DNA of 64,000 nt from Siphonodentalium dalli (taxonomy: Eukaryota; Mollusca; Scaphopoda; Gadilida; Siphonodentaliidae). The notes beneath the pieces were generated by a model. The model was not told where the DNA came from, ran no database searches, and saw only the letters and a list, made by a program, of their open reading frames with translations. Position numbers and translations under genes: made by a program. The stretch's first letter is position 1, and the number at the start of each line of letters is the position of its first letter. Location of the stretch: the NCBI GenBank assembly GCA_032622095.1, contig CP136068.1, forward strand, positions 4,565,314 through 4,629,313, given 5' to 3'. Below are positions 34,060 to 45,502 of the stretch, one piece after another.

Positions 34060-34500
34060 TACAATTTCCTTGGCTTCGTTGGTCAAATATTTGATTCGAA
34101 TCGAGGAACCTTACTCATCAAAGTTCAGAATGATCAAATATCGATTTTTTAAATCTATTATTTTTCACCACCGATCATTTAGTGGCCCAGCAAAAGGTCG
34201 ACAAGAAGACAGTCTCGGACCAAATTGCGGATGAAGATGGATAACTCTGAAATCAAGTGGCTTTTTGTGTCAAATAATTGACATACGAGCAAAATTTCAT
34301 TGAACAAAATGTTGACAAATAACAGGTTTTGGGCAATTTTGTACTGTAGTTGACTGGCTAACATTATTTTTGGGCAATTAATCGACTCTGATAATTGGAG
34401 CAGCATTAAAAAAAACGTTGTTTTTGGAATCTGATAATATGGGGGACCATCGAATCGGATTGAGCACCTTTAAGCTCATTTATTTATTAAATGTCATTTT
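34060..34500 (+). repeat. Repeat family H, copy 2
   Basis: Collinear with 32740-33180 and a little more complete at its right end, which reads GGGGGACCATCGAATCGGAT and GAGCACCTTTA. The same right end occurs reversed at about 57915-57955. Confidence 0.65.
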
Positions 34501-34519
34501 GGATTCCCACATACATGTA

Positions 34520-34893
34520 CCCTGCTTGACAAAGCAAGTGTCCAATGTCACCGCGGTGTATTTGCCGTTCGGCCGCGGTGTCAGAGTTTGGAACTGCAGT
34601 TGAGCACCGCGGCCGAATGGCAAGTACACTGCGCCGAACGGCAAGTACACCATGGGTGAACAGCAACTACACCGCGGCCGGACCGCATGTACACCATGAT
34701 TAGATTTCTGGTTTGTATCATCTTTTTTCAGTTTAATGAACGTACACAGCGGCAACTACACCATGGCCAAATGGCAAGTACACAGCGACCCAACTGTAGT
34801 TAGCCGGTGGAGCCGCGGTGTAGTTGCATTTCAGCCGCGGTGGCAATGCTAACCGCACCGCGGTTAAGTGGACACTTGTTTTGTCCAGCAGGG
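34520..34893. mobile_element. MITE with CCCTGC ends and CCGCGG-rich interior
   Basis: 25-base inverted ends (CCCTGCTTGACAAAG... and ...TTTGTCCAGCAGGG) differ at two positions. They are flanked by TACATGTA on each side (34512-34519, 34894-34901). An 8-bp duplication would fit hAT, but TACATGTA is itself palindromic and could be part of the ends. The interior repeats words such as ACCGCGGCCG, GGCAAGTACAC and ACCGCGGTGTA. Confidence 0.6.
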
Positions 34894-34901
34894 TACATGT
34901 A

Positions 34902-35790
34902 TGTTTGGTCTTTTTAATAGAGTACCTCAAGATATTATAGGAAAATATAAAAACATCGCAGCAAAATCAACACCAGTGACATTGAAGATTTGTTGTAGTA
35001 TAAGATACAAATTCGTTGTACTTGGTCAATCATTATAGAACAATTTACCGTCATGTAGAACGGCTGTGAAGCCAACAAAATGAAGCAATTAACTGGATTA
35101 ACATTTATCCATGTCAGGAATCGGAATGCTGAAAATGTGTGTGTCGTGAATCGGAACACTCCGAAAACAGAATCGCGTATTTTGATCAACTGTATTTTTA
35201 AAGTAACAATGGGTTGTTTGCGGATACATACCGGTATAAGCAATTTGTTGTACAAAACTTTATCTCTTTCGCTTCGAAATTCACATTTGTACACAATACT
35301 TTTCTTCTGTGTGTGTGGATTTGAGTGAGTATATATAATTTGGTTCAGCGTGCTATATATGGGACTAAAGAATAAGTACAATGTACATGTAAGTGAAGAT
35401 TAAAATGCCCTAGAAACAAGTACTATCATTTGAATGTGTCATCTCATGAGTTTCTCTCTCGACATACATCAATTAGTAAACATTGTCGTGGAAAATTGAG
35501 CAAAACATTCGTGGAATCGGATATTCTACCACTCTGAATGGGAATTTTGCTCGGGCGGAATGAGATTTCGAGGAGCATATCCTCCATATATAGTGCCACA
35601 TGGACTAACTGTACCCACAGAAACGAATTTACCACTAAACGCGTTATTTCGGAATCCATTATATCAATTTATTCCCGGCCTACTGTAGCAAATTCTCAAT
35701 CATTCATATACACATGTATTTGAATGCCACCATGCCACATTCAAATCACCATTATTTATTACCTCCAAAAAGACAACACAGTTCGTAATT
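34902..35790. other. No gene recognised
   Basis: AT-rich unique sequence. A 148-codon minus-strand frame at 34935-35381 is rich in Ile/Phe/Tyr/Ser with no motif, and I take it as chance in AT-rich DNA. Confidence 0.4.
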
Positions 35791-35794
35791 TAGA

Positions 35795-35970
35795 ACGCTC
35801 TTTATTGTCTACGGCTTTTGGGAGACGGAAGCATGGTCGCTCGTTATATTTAAATGTCAAAATACTGCATACAAAATCGCCCATTACACCTCGAAATAAA
35901 TCACGTTCATAAATGAGAACGCTCTTCAGTGTCAGCCACGACGAAAGCATGGACGCTCTTTATTAGACAC
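35795..35970 (+). repeat. Cluster of AACGCTCTTTAT motifs
   Basis: Copies begin near 35796 (exact), 35910 (AACGCTCTTCAG) and 35950 (GACGCTCTTTAT), with a further degraded copy at about 35828 (GGTCGCTCGTTATA). GAAGCATGG / GAAAGCATGG precedes two of them. Confidence 0.55.
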
Positions 35971-36195
35971 AATCATTGGAATTTTTCTAGGCTAACAATT
36001 AAAAACTTTCTGTCTTGAAAGTCAATATCTGCCACCAAAACAAACAAAAAACAATGCCCGGCTAGCCATCAATTACAAAAAATGCCATTATGCCAAAGTG
36101 CCTAATTAATAATTATTGTGGTTTCGACAGTCTGATGTGTAATCGAGTTAATTCTTTTGTTTGCAATATCTGATTGTATCTTGACTAGGAGGATT
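35971..36195. other. Short unannotated spacer
   Basis: No gene or repeat recognised. Confidence 0.3.
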
Positions 36196-36363
36196 TTAAC
36201 AATTTCATGAAGATCCGACCAAAGTTACGACCTGTAGCCCGCGCCAAAGGATTTATTCATGCAAAGAATAAAATCCAAGATGGCTGCTGGCGGCCATGTT
36301 TTTTGGCCTAACAACCCCAAAATGATTCGTTCCCATCTACATGTCAATATTAACATCCATGAC
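36196..36363 (+). mobile_element. Pearl-like core fragment P8
   Basis: One core unit (CATGAAGATCCGACCAAAG through AACATCCATGAC) is joined directly to a reversed fragment of the GTAC-flanked element family. Confidence 0.65.
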
Positions 36364-36545
36364 CCGCATGGATTATCTCATTATTGGGGGGACACACTAC
36401 CTGTAATGTCCTGCATGCTTGAGTGGGGCTCCACTAAGGCTCCATATATTTCAGTTTTTATAATCCTAACAAACGACACAATATTGCTGAAATGTATGAG
36501 GTTTATAATAACAGTTTTTTGATTCAGAACATTTCCTTTCCCAAG
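36364..36545 (-). mobile_element. Fragment of the GTAC-type TIR element
   Basis: In reverse complement it parallels about 30700-30900: GGATTATCTCATTATT, GGGGCTCCA, CATATATTTCAGTTTTTA and ATGAGGTTTATAA. The terminus itself is missing at the junction with the pearl unit. Confidence 0.55.
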
Positions 36546-36583
36546 AAGACCAATTAAAACAATTTGTCTCAAACCCAACTTAC

Positions 36584-36758
36584 CTCCCGTATTCCATATC
36601 TAAACTGAAAGTGAAAATAGAATTTCCCAGAAAAGTCTATCGGTATGCCTGTACGTAGAATTCTGACCGATGACACGTACGTGGTAACTGATTGATGTCC
36701 ACACTTCAAAGGTGCAATGGCGCCAGATGCAGCGCTCACAACACCCCCCCCCCAACCC
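36584..36758 (-). CDS. Candidate internal exon of unknown gene
   Basis: On the minus strand TTGTTTTATCAG is a good acceptor and GGGAG|GTAAGTT a near-consensus donor, 175 bases apart. One frame stays open throughout: a short Gly-rich stretch from a G run, then ...SGAIAPLKCGHQSVTTYV... and ...GIPIDFSGKFYFHFQFRYG. The alternating aromatic FYFHFQF would suit a beta strand. A second frame is open for most of the length (WRHCTFEVWTSISYHV), so frame choice is uncertain, and a ten-base G run makes frameshift errors likely. It is on the same strand as the collagen exon and upstream of it in that sense; whether it belongs to that gene is unknown. Confidence 0.3.
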
Positions 36759-37498
36759 CTGATAAAACAAGACAGTCAATGACTGTGGGTCGCTCACCAG
36801 ACTGTAAAGACTGAAACTCTGAAGACTACAAGAGTCAGTATGTGACTATCACTTAAGACAAGTAGTTCTAAACATGGACATAGCGGGAGGTTCTCCGTTG
36901 AGCAGGGTTCTTTAACTTGAAATTTCTAATTGCACACCCCTGACAAATCTCCAACCTCTTACCGTTTAAAGAAGACAACCATACCACAGTACTAAGTTCA
37001 ACAAAAATCATTTTGCATCCCTCTTAGGTTGAATTTTACAACTGGTACCAGTACTTCAAGCTCTCTCTCTCTCTCTCAAACGTTTGAAAATTACTAACCC
37101 CATAAAGTTAAAATTTGTGGCAAATTTGGTCCAACAGTTTAACCTGAAGTACCGGTAGGAACATATGGACTGTTGGTATAAAAACATACATGTTGAAAAT
37201 AAAACCAAACTATCAGAACAATTCTAACCTATTTTTTATGTGAACATCTAATCTACAACAAATGTTATACCAGGCATGAAATTTTCAACTGTTTAAATTT
37301 TGATCAAAGTAGGGGGTCAAAACCCCACCCCTCTACATTTCTTCCCCATTGCCTCAAACATTGCCCCCACCCAGGCTGCCTAGAAATCAATATTATTATA
37401 CCAGTACCAAACAGGATAGAGGAGAGTTAATTCTCTTAGCTCTGCCCCTTAAAACAAATGTGAATATCCATCTACTAGTATGAGATCCATTCATCTAG
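36759..37498. other. No gene recognised; short CT microsatellite
   Basis: Contains a short CTCTCTCTCTCTCTC run near 37062 and AGGGGGTCAAAACCCCACCC near 37310, a small inverted repeat. No coding signal is evident. Confidence 0.4.
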
Positions 37499-37500
37499 TA

Positions 37501-37844
37501 CCGCTATTCTCAAAGTAATTGACCAGAAAAACGGGGTGATACCCCGGTCATGACCGCGGTGATACCGGTAATAAACGGTAGCGGTATCAAGACGGTCATG
37601 GCGGTGGAGTTACAGTATTGGGCGATAATGATACCGCGGTCTTTTAGCGGGCACCGCATTAATTTTGTTGAATACCGCAGTGATTTTCATGGAACTCTTT
37701 GAGGGGAGGTATTTACTCACACATACTTGTTCGCGTTAACAAGCGGTATCAGTACCGCGGTATTGGAGGATACCATGGTATAGTACCGCCATATTAACGG
37801 GGTGACACCACGTTATTGGTGGTCAATTACTTTAAGTATAGCGG
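37501..37844. mobile_element. TA-flanked MITE with GGTATCACCGCGG-type interior
   Basis: The inverted ends read CCGCTATTCTCAAAGTAATT then GACCA on the left, with the counterpart TGGTCAATTACTTTAAGTAT then AGCGG on the right (two mismatches). TA lies outside each end. The interior is rich in GATACCG, CCGCGGT and GGTCATG words. It is non-coding. Confidence 0.6.
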
Positions 37845-37911
37845 TATTATCAATATACCCCCCTCCCAATATTCAATAGGATATGATTTCACCTGGATAA
37901 GTGGTGGTTAA

Positions 37912-38262
37912 CCCTTTACCCAACAGAACGGCCCTGTGCCAATGCATTCTCTTATATATGCGAGTCGACCATAGGTCGCCTCACATATATAAGAGAATGC
38001 ATTGGCTTAACACATTAAAAATTATAAAAATAAAAATTATAAAAATGGTAAAAAGTTTTTTTTTAGGCCAATGCATTCTCTTATATATAAGAGAATGCAT
38101 TGGTACAGGGCATAACTGTAACCATCACAATGTGGTCAATGAGCCGGTTCCAATGATATCCATATTTGTATGGTTTTATTGAGACAGACCCAAGATAATT
38201 TAGGCTGTTGCAGCTTTATTTGGCCGTTTTTGGCCAATTTGGCCGGTTTGTTGGGTAAAGGG
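37912..38262. mobile_element. piggyBac-type MITE (TTAA target)
   Basis: TTAA at 37908-37911 and 38263-38266 flanks ends CCCTTTACCCAACA and TGTTGGGTAAAGGG, a perfect 14-bp inverted pair. TTAA duplication and CCC-starting termini are diagnostic of piggyBac. At 351 bp it encodes nothing. Inside are two related hairpins: 37939-38005, with CCAATGCATTCTCTTATATA arms around a 25-base loop, and the perfect 36-base palindrome 38068-38103. Confidence 0.82.
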
Positions 38263-38269
38263 TTAAGAA

Positions 38270-39093
38270 AATAATATTGGAACAGCCAAGTCTGTATTTG
38301 GTATGTTTGATCTTTGCAGAATGAGGTCCCCAAAAGGTGAATTTAATGACACTAAATGACCCGCCAAGGTGGAATATCATCAACGAATTCACCCTCTGTG
38401 GACCTCATTTCCTAAAAATGACCCTATTTGAACAAATCTGAACCCGGTCACCCAAGGCCTATCCATACCAAATATAACCTAATATAGGCGTAATGGTTCT
38501 TGAAAAGAAATTATTTTAAGATTTACAATGGAGGGAAAGAGTTATGGCCCTAGCTTTGCACCTATTTGATCTGATGAACTTATTTGAACAAACCTGATTG
38601 TGAGTCACCTAGGGAACATGCACACTGAGATATATAAACATATTTGGTCGTTAATATGGAGAAGAAAACAAATGTTGATAGATGGATGGATAGACATCCC
38701 AACAGACTGATGGATGGAAGGACCGCCTGACAGGCAGGCAGAAGACAAATTCAAGCCAATATACACCCCCCAATGTTTCTTTGAAAAATCAGGGTATGAT
38801 TTCATCCGTATGAGTGACCCTGGTTAAGAAAATAATATGCCAGCCAAGTCTGAATATAGTGTATCTGACATTTGCAGAATGAGGTCCCCAAAAGGTGAAT
38901 TTAATGACAATATTCTGCAAGGTGGGCTAGCATCACCAGATTCATCCTCAGTCTGATTAGGCCTCACCAGCCATGGGTAACCTAGGAACAATTGAAATTC
39001 TACAGTTGAAGTTGGTAATGCACACCCATTGAGCACCTCAAGTATGCATTTTATCTTCTGCAAATTAGGGGGACATAGAACCTGAACAGAAGG
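38270..39093 (+). repeat. Repeat family C, left part
   Basis: Contains TTTGCAGAATGAGGTCCCCA (38313 and 38870 areas), GTGGACCTCATTTC, TTTGAACAAATCTGAAC, GTCACCCAAGG and GAGTTATGGCCC, plus an ATGGATGGATAG microsatellite. This is a dispersed non-coding repeat of a type common in mollusc genomes. It is cut after AAGG at 39093 by the LTR-bounded element and continues at 56380. Confidence 0.65.
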
Positions 39094-39489
39094 TGTGAGG
39101 TAATGGACACATATATATATATAGGTACAAGTCTTTATTACGTCGTGAATAAGATACAAGCAGTGTATACAAATGTGACAATCGATGATGCTAGTGTTAG
39201 AATAGTCGAGCCTCTATGTATTAGAGGCTCGGAAGTGGAATAGGGAAAGCATGATATCTTGGGGAATTGTATTTACTTATATACCATTTGGGTGAATACA
39301 TAATGAGGTGTTTGGTAATACACATCGGGATTGGTCCCGCTGTTATGGTAATTTCCTATGACCATATTTGGGGAGCCTTCTTCATTGTGTGTAGGTCTTG
39401 GTAGGGAGTAAGACGTGTGAGGTTTCTTTCCTTAAGGAACCGAACACGGATATTCGAGTTTGGGGTATATATGTCCTAGTTATGTCACA
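39094..39489 (-). repeat. LTR, left in the window (3' LTR in the favoured orientation)
   Basis: TG...CA bounded. It contains a perfect 9-bp-stem hairpin GAGCCTCTA-TGTAT-TAGAGGCTC near 39209-39231. On the minus strand it carries GGTATATAAGT near 39285 and AATAAA at 39133-39138, about 40 bases from the LTR end. It is followed by TACCTCCCATACC. Confidence 0.85.
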
Positions 39490-40912
39490 TACCTCCCATA
39501 CCACGGAAGATTTTCGGCTTAGTTGAAAATCTTTAGTTCTATCAAAAGAAGGGACATAATGGGGGTGTATGATATGTTGATCTGGTTAGCTTGATTGAAG
39601 GACAATGATATATACATAGTTATAAGTAACATATAGCATATTGGTAATAGACATACATATAATAACAATGCATTAAATAATAAAATGGTGAAATAAATTA
39701 TGATGAGAGACAATTCGTTTTTACCATTGCTGAAAATGTTTGCACATATTTATACTTTTAGATATGAAAGTGTTGGGGTCAAGTTGACCTTTTGGCTGGA
39801 GTGTAGCATATTGGTTTGGTGATTTATCTTGTCTGATAAGAACAGGTGTGTTTATGAGATGGTGCTCATGGCATGTTAATTGATCTGTTTCTTGACAGGT
39901 GAAAGCGACTTTGATATATTTGGTTAATTAATAGTGATGCTTGTATTTCACAGCCTATCGTGTCATAATAGCGTTGCTTTGTTGCAGCTGTTCAGACATT
40001 TTCGCGGTAACGATATTTGGGGTAGAAATATGCCCCTTATGGAAAATGATGTGGTGAAGTATATAAGTATATATATAATTAAATAAATTTGGAGCGCGCG
40101 TGTTTGACATATATCATATCGACGATAGCCAAACTGATTGGCATTTGCTAGTAGCTTTCAATTTTATTGATATTAGATACGAATGTCGCGTCCTTTAGTC
40201 TTATCGAACCCATGTGTGATGAGTCATATAAGTCTGGCTGTATAGGTGAAGTTGCGTGTGTTTATATGTACAGGGGGGGGGTATGCCTTTATATAAATAA
40301 AACATAATATCATTGCATGGTGATCTATATCGGTAGCATTGTATATGAATGGTAATTGTATGTTCCTATTTAGTTGTATTGATATATTTGAACAAAATGT
40401 GTTCCTGACGTAATATTTTGTTCCTGGACAAATTATATCGGAAATTTGTATTCCGTTGTCCTATTGGAACAACTTGATGATTGTACGCATGTGGGATTTG
40501 GATGAAGAAACTTGACGCTTCTTTATACGTGGGTTCTATACATCGTTTCGCCTTAATGAATAGTAATGGTAGTATGAACTGATGTTGGACATGTGTTAAT
40601 TTGAGTTAAAGGATCCGATATAGGGCCTATATGAATATGTTATTAATGACAGTTAATCATTGGCAAGTATATATGACAATGATATATGGGGTAGGGAAGA
40701 ATATGATCAATATTGCCTAGGGACAGACAATATTTGTGTCGTTTGGGATAAAGTGCACATGGTGAGCCTATTTTGGCACTGTACATGCACATTTTGGTAA
40801 GCGGCGGTATTGGGTGAAGTTTGTACGTGAATTTCGTGTTCACGTGTATTGGATTTTTGTTTTATGCACGATATAGATGCATGTGGGGTCCGTGTATTGC
40901 GCGTTACATGTA
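39490..40912. other. LTR-element interior, no coding signal
   Basis: AT-rich DNA without a long open frame. ATGAATATGTTATTAATG followed by TATATATGACAATGATAT (40628-40690) is partly repeated at about 52445-52505, on the other side of the nested element. Confidence 0.5.
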
Positions 40913-40956
40913 CAGCTATGCTCTAATTAATCGACCCCTTTAACGAGGTTATGGGC

Positions 40957-41215
40957 CGGTCATGACCGTGATCATACCGCAACTACACCGCGGTCATGCG
41001 GTAATACACCGCGTCCACGCGGTAGTACACCGCGGCCATGCGGTAATACACCGCGGTCATGCGGTAATACACTGCGGTCATGCGGTAGTACACCGCGGTC
41101 ATACGGTAGTACACCGCGGTAATCTTGTCCGTTACCGGCGTACACCACGGTAGTATTTTCCGCGACCGCCTTAATTACACCGCGGTCATTCCTCGTGTCA
41201 ACCGCGATCGAATAA
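40957..41215 (+). repeat. Left CCGCGG array of the TIR element
   Basis: Roughly a dozen units of about 18-20 bases alternate ACACCGCGGTCATGCGG with short TAATAC/TAGTAC linkers. Translation gives a meaningless His-Arg-Gly-His periodicity. Confidence 0.8.
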
Positions 41216-42324
41216 TCTGCCGATAAGAATAATTTTCGCTGTTTTTTTTGAAGACTCAAGGCTGTGTGACATTTTCGATCTGTTTTGTTCAAGTTGGTAT
41301 ATAATATGCGTTAATATATTAAAAAACTGACCTTACATTCATTCATCGCGTGAAACTGAATATATTTTAGAGTACTAACGTCTTCAATGGTTGACGTCCC
41401 CACGTAATTCCTTGAGGTCGCCGCTTTCGGCGGGCGCAGGCAATTGGGTGATAATATGCTCGGATCTATATTCAGACATACTTCCAAGTCTTTTCGTACG
41501 TAAATCAGTTAGAACATTTGGATAGCGATTTTTTCCGCGGAATTATAAAGAACAAACACGACCACAGGTAAGCCAAGGAGACAGAGAATTTTCAAATTCA
41601 ATTCCAAATATGCCGACACAACTCCATTAAACTCCAATGCGATAACAACATCCGGAATAAAGAACTAAACATACCACCACACAGTGTCTTTATTTATTCT
41701 CTGTTCAAGATGCTTTAAAAAATATTTATCAGAATTATCAGATTATCAGATTTTTGTGTCAGTGAAATTTGGCGATCGCATAATTATCTTGCGCGAACCA
41801 ACTTGAAACAGACTTATATAGAGGGATATTTTCCCCATTCCAATTGCATACATGTGTTTCATCCAAATTGTGATTAGATAAGAATATGTAAAAAATATGT
41901 TGTACTGTGAACTGCCCACTACAGCAAATGCTTGCGATCACCAAACGTTGCAGGAAAAGATCAAACAATACCGCCCGACAATAATCACGAACGCGCACGT
42001 GGCCAGTGACGTAGCAAAATCAAGGACAGAGTTTACAACATTGTCTATCTCACTGACTAGTGTTTTGTATGTTTCTTTTCTCGTGCATGCCGCGTGATAA
42101 TTAACCAAACACTGCTGCATTGCATTTCGCTGAATTTGTCCCTGTATATCGGTGGATGTATATATACTCTGTGTATATATACCAGAAGATTACATTACGA
42201 ACTCATTGTAGTCTAATTATGCTTTGTATAGAGCAGTTATGTCACTTATTTAAGTTTATATGCAATTGATCAACGGAAATAATTTTTATCAATCCACCTA
42301 TCGCCGTACTATGAATTAAGAGCT

Positions 42325-45300
42325 CTAGTCAACCCGACGTGTTGGCAAAAGAACGATCTAGGAGAAAATTCTAAAATCAGTTGATACGTTCACCAACACG
42401 GCAACACCTAGCAGCTGTTGACTCAAACGCAATCAGGTCATTCTTCAACTTGCCAATATTTAAAAAATTGTTCGTGTTAAAACGGATTTTAAAGATACGG
42501 GCGCCTTGGAGGTGGGTATGCTGTTAGTCCATATTGAACATATCGAAATATACAATGAATAACTGCGCTTCTATGAAATAGAAAACATGCATATATTAAA
42601 ACTAATAATGCATACCGGTATACATGTATTATGTAAACATTATTAGGAATGGATCTGGAGGGGAAACTGACCACATGGAATAGTTGCCATGGATTAAACC
42701 TCAAAATGGGACAATGATGCAACCAACTTGAACTGGTCTTTATGGCTAATGTAAAGTATTGAAATGTGTAACCACACGCGAACGTAATGCCATTCAAAAA
42801 TCCAGAAATTTCCTCAGCAGAAAATTCATAAACAGAGTAAGATCTAAAATGTCAACTAATTTTGTTTTAACGATATTTGACCAACAACACACAGCTTCAT
42901 CAAAAGAGAAATTATTACGTCACCAGTTGTCTATTTATATGAATCACGCGCGACATTCCTTGTGACCGCTGTTACTACACTAAGATGCATTGCGTTTATG
43001 ATTACTTATTGACACTTTCTCTGCAAAAGTTATTTCATTCTGAATCAAATGTCGTTTGTATACTTGGGTTCACACAATTGACGTCGGCAAGAAATGTTAA
43101 AAGTTGAGCAGGCTGAATCGACCTGTGCCATAACCGCGTGTTATAATATACATAGTTATTTCGGGTATATATGCCGGTCTTTGAAACACATGTATAGGCG
43201 TCCGTTTACCATATATGAAATAAATTTACCCTACAATTTATTCAACAACATGGATCAATAAAGAGCGTTTAGTGTCCATATAATTATAAGATTGATATAA
43301 ACTATATACATTAAATATTTCGTGTATTTATTAATACTATAATACAATGAATAGTTATCCCGACATTCATAATAATTCCTTTGAAACAACCACCAAAACT
43401 AAATTATTGTAGTGGCTCAACAACGTTAATTTAACTCCTGAATTAATTGAATACGCGTCCAATACCATTCATTGCAGTTCGTTTTTTTTTATATAACCAT
43501 GCAATGTGATCGCGTTTAAACTATGGGCATGTTACATTTAGAATTTACTATCAACCATCCCAAACTATTCGCAACCGATGGTGCATGATCATGTTTTATT
43601 GGCTTGTATGAATTCAGTTCTTTCTCATAAAAAGCCGCTTCGACAAATGAGGCCGAAAGTCATATATACATTCGGTAACATCTATAAGATGCCGATCCAG
43701 AGAGCGGTTTGAGCAATTATTTTACTCACAAATATATCCCCCCCGATCATGTTATGTATCGACGTGTTGGCAAAAGAACGATCCACAAGAAAATGATAAA
43801 ATCCGTTGATACGTTCATCAACACCTCTTAGGTGATGACTCGATCGCGATGACTGAAGCCGATCTTCAACTTGCGAATATTTAAAATATAGTTCGTGTTT
43901 AACCTATTTCTCATCGGATTTTAACCTGCGATTTCTTAATTTCATACCACGAATTTAGTCAGTATAATATATAATATGTATAATATATAATATATAACGT
44001 TTCGTATATGGACAAATCAATTAGGAATTACAAAACAGTCGTAATCCACCATGCGTAACGTTACGTAACACATTCGATGCCGATGGTCACTCCAGAGTCA
44101 GCTGTAGACTTTTTACGAATATTCACTAGTGGACTGAGCTTACGGTTGTTTGGAGACAAGGAATCTGCAGAAATAGTTGAAATGATTTATCAGCGTTTGT
44201 GATTATGTCAGACGAAACACTCTCCTTGATGCGCTTTGCTTATACATATTGATAGTTTAAACACTTTGATTTAAAAAAAATGAAAAAATAACCGCTATTT
44301 TTGTTTAATTTGAATTTTGAATGTTATAGATTGATCTTTTTGCTCAATTTAACATCCAAATTTAAATTAAAAAAATATATAGATAATTGTTATATTTTTT
44401 TAGATTGCTCAATTTAACATTTGACCAAACATATATTCATGAAATATCCGGAAACTTCCCCTTTTAATATTAGTTATAGTGTTACAGTCTATATTGAACA
44501 TATTGAAATTTACAATTAATAACTGCGCTTCTACGAAATAGAAAACATGAATATATTAAAACTAATAATGCATATACATGTATTATGTAAACATTATCAG
44601 GAACGGGTCTGGCGGGGAAACTGACCACATGGAAAATTTGACATGGATTAAACCTCAAAATGGGACAATGATGCAACCAACTTGAACTGATCTTTATGAC
44701 TAATGTAAATTATTGAAATGTATGACCACACGGGAAAGTTATGACATTATAAAAATAAGAAATTTCCCAGGTATAAAATTCACAAACAGGAATATGATCG
44801 TGGCAACAAATTTTGATTTAACGATATCTGACCAACAACACAGCTACATCAATAGAGAAATTATTACGTCACCAGTACTGTTGCAATCTATTTATATGAA
44901 TCACGAGCGACAGACTTTGTGGGAATTTTTGACCGCTGTTACTACACTGAGATTCATTGCGTTAATGATTACTTATTGTCACTTTCTCTGCAAGAGTTAT
45001 TTCATTCTGAATTCATTCTGAATCAAAGGTCGTTCACAAAATTTACGCCGGCAAAAAATGTTAAAAGTTGAGTATAGGCGGAATCGACCTGTGCCATAAC
45101 CGCGTGTTATAAATAGTTATTCCAAGTATATATGGCAGTCTTTGGAACACATGTAGGCGTCCAGTTACCCAATAGGAAATAAATTTACCCTAAAATTTAT
45201 TCAATAGCATGGATCAATAAAGAGCATTCATTTCTTATATAATTATAAGATTGATATAAACTATATACATTAAATATTTCGTATATTTATTAATACTAAT

Positions 45301-45502
45301 ACCATGAAAAGTTATCCCGACATTCATAATAATTCCTTTGAAACAATCACCAAAAATAAATTATTGTAGTGGCTTCCACAACGTTAATTTAACACCCGAA
45401 TTAATTGAATAAAAACGCGGCCCAAGACAATTGCAGTTCGTTTTTTTTAACCATGCAATGTGATCGCGTTTAAACTATGGGCATGTTAGAATTTACTATA
45501 AA
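42325..45502 (+). repeat. Diverged direct duplication (two units) inside the TIR element
   Basis: 42325-43553 and 43745-45502 are collinear copies. Shared phrases in order are GACGTGTTGGCAAAAGAACG, ATCTTCAACTTGC, ATAACTGCGCTTCTA, ACTGACCACATGGAA, ACCAACAACACA, GAATCGACCTGTGCCATAAC, ATCAATAAAGAGC and GATCGCGTTTAAACTATGGG. The second copy has an extra 44.0-44.45 kb segment. Many small differences mean an old duplication. Open frames shared by both copies are not conserved in length, so no protein is claimed. Confidence 0.7.

Noticed and set aside
34935-35381. 148-codon minus-strand frame
   Set aside because: Ile/Phe/Tyr/Cys-rich with no motif; typical of chance frames in AT-rich DNA.
39490-39520. 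Plus-strand orientation of the LTR element with a primer site after the left LTR
   Set aside because: The sequence after the left LTR (TACCTCCCATACC) does not start with TGG and no purine tract precedes the right LTR. TATA and AATAAA are ordered correctly only on the minus strand.
40962-41153. Open frame with a His-Arg-Gly-His periodicity, and its counterpart at 49195-49431
   Set aside because: A direct translation of the CCGCGG tandem array; the period of the peptide equals that of the DNA repeat.
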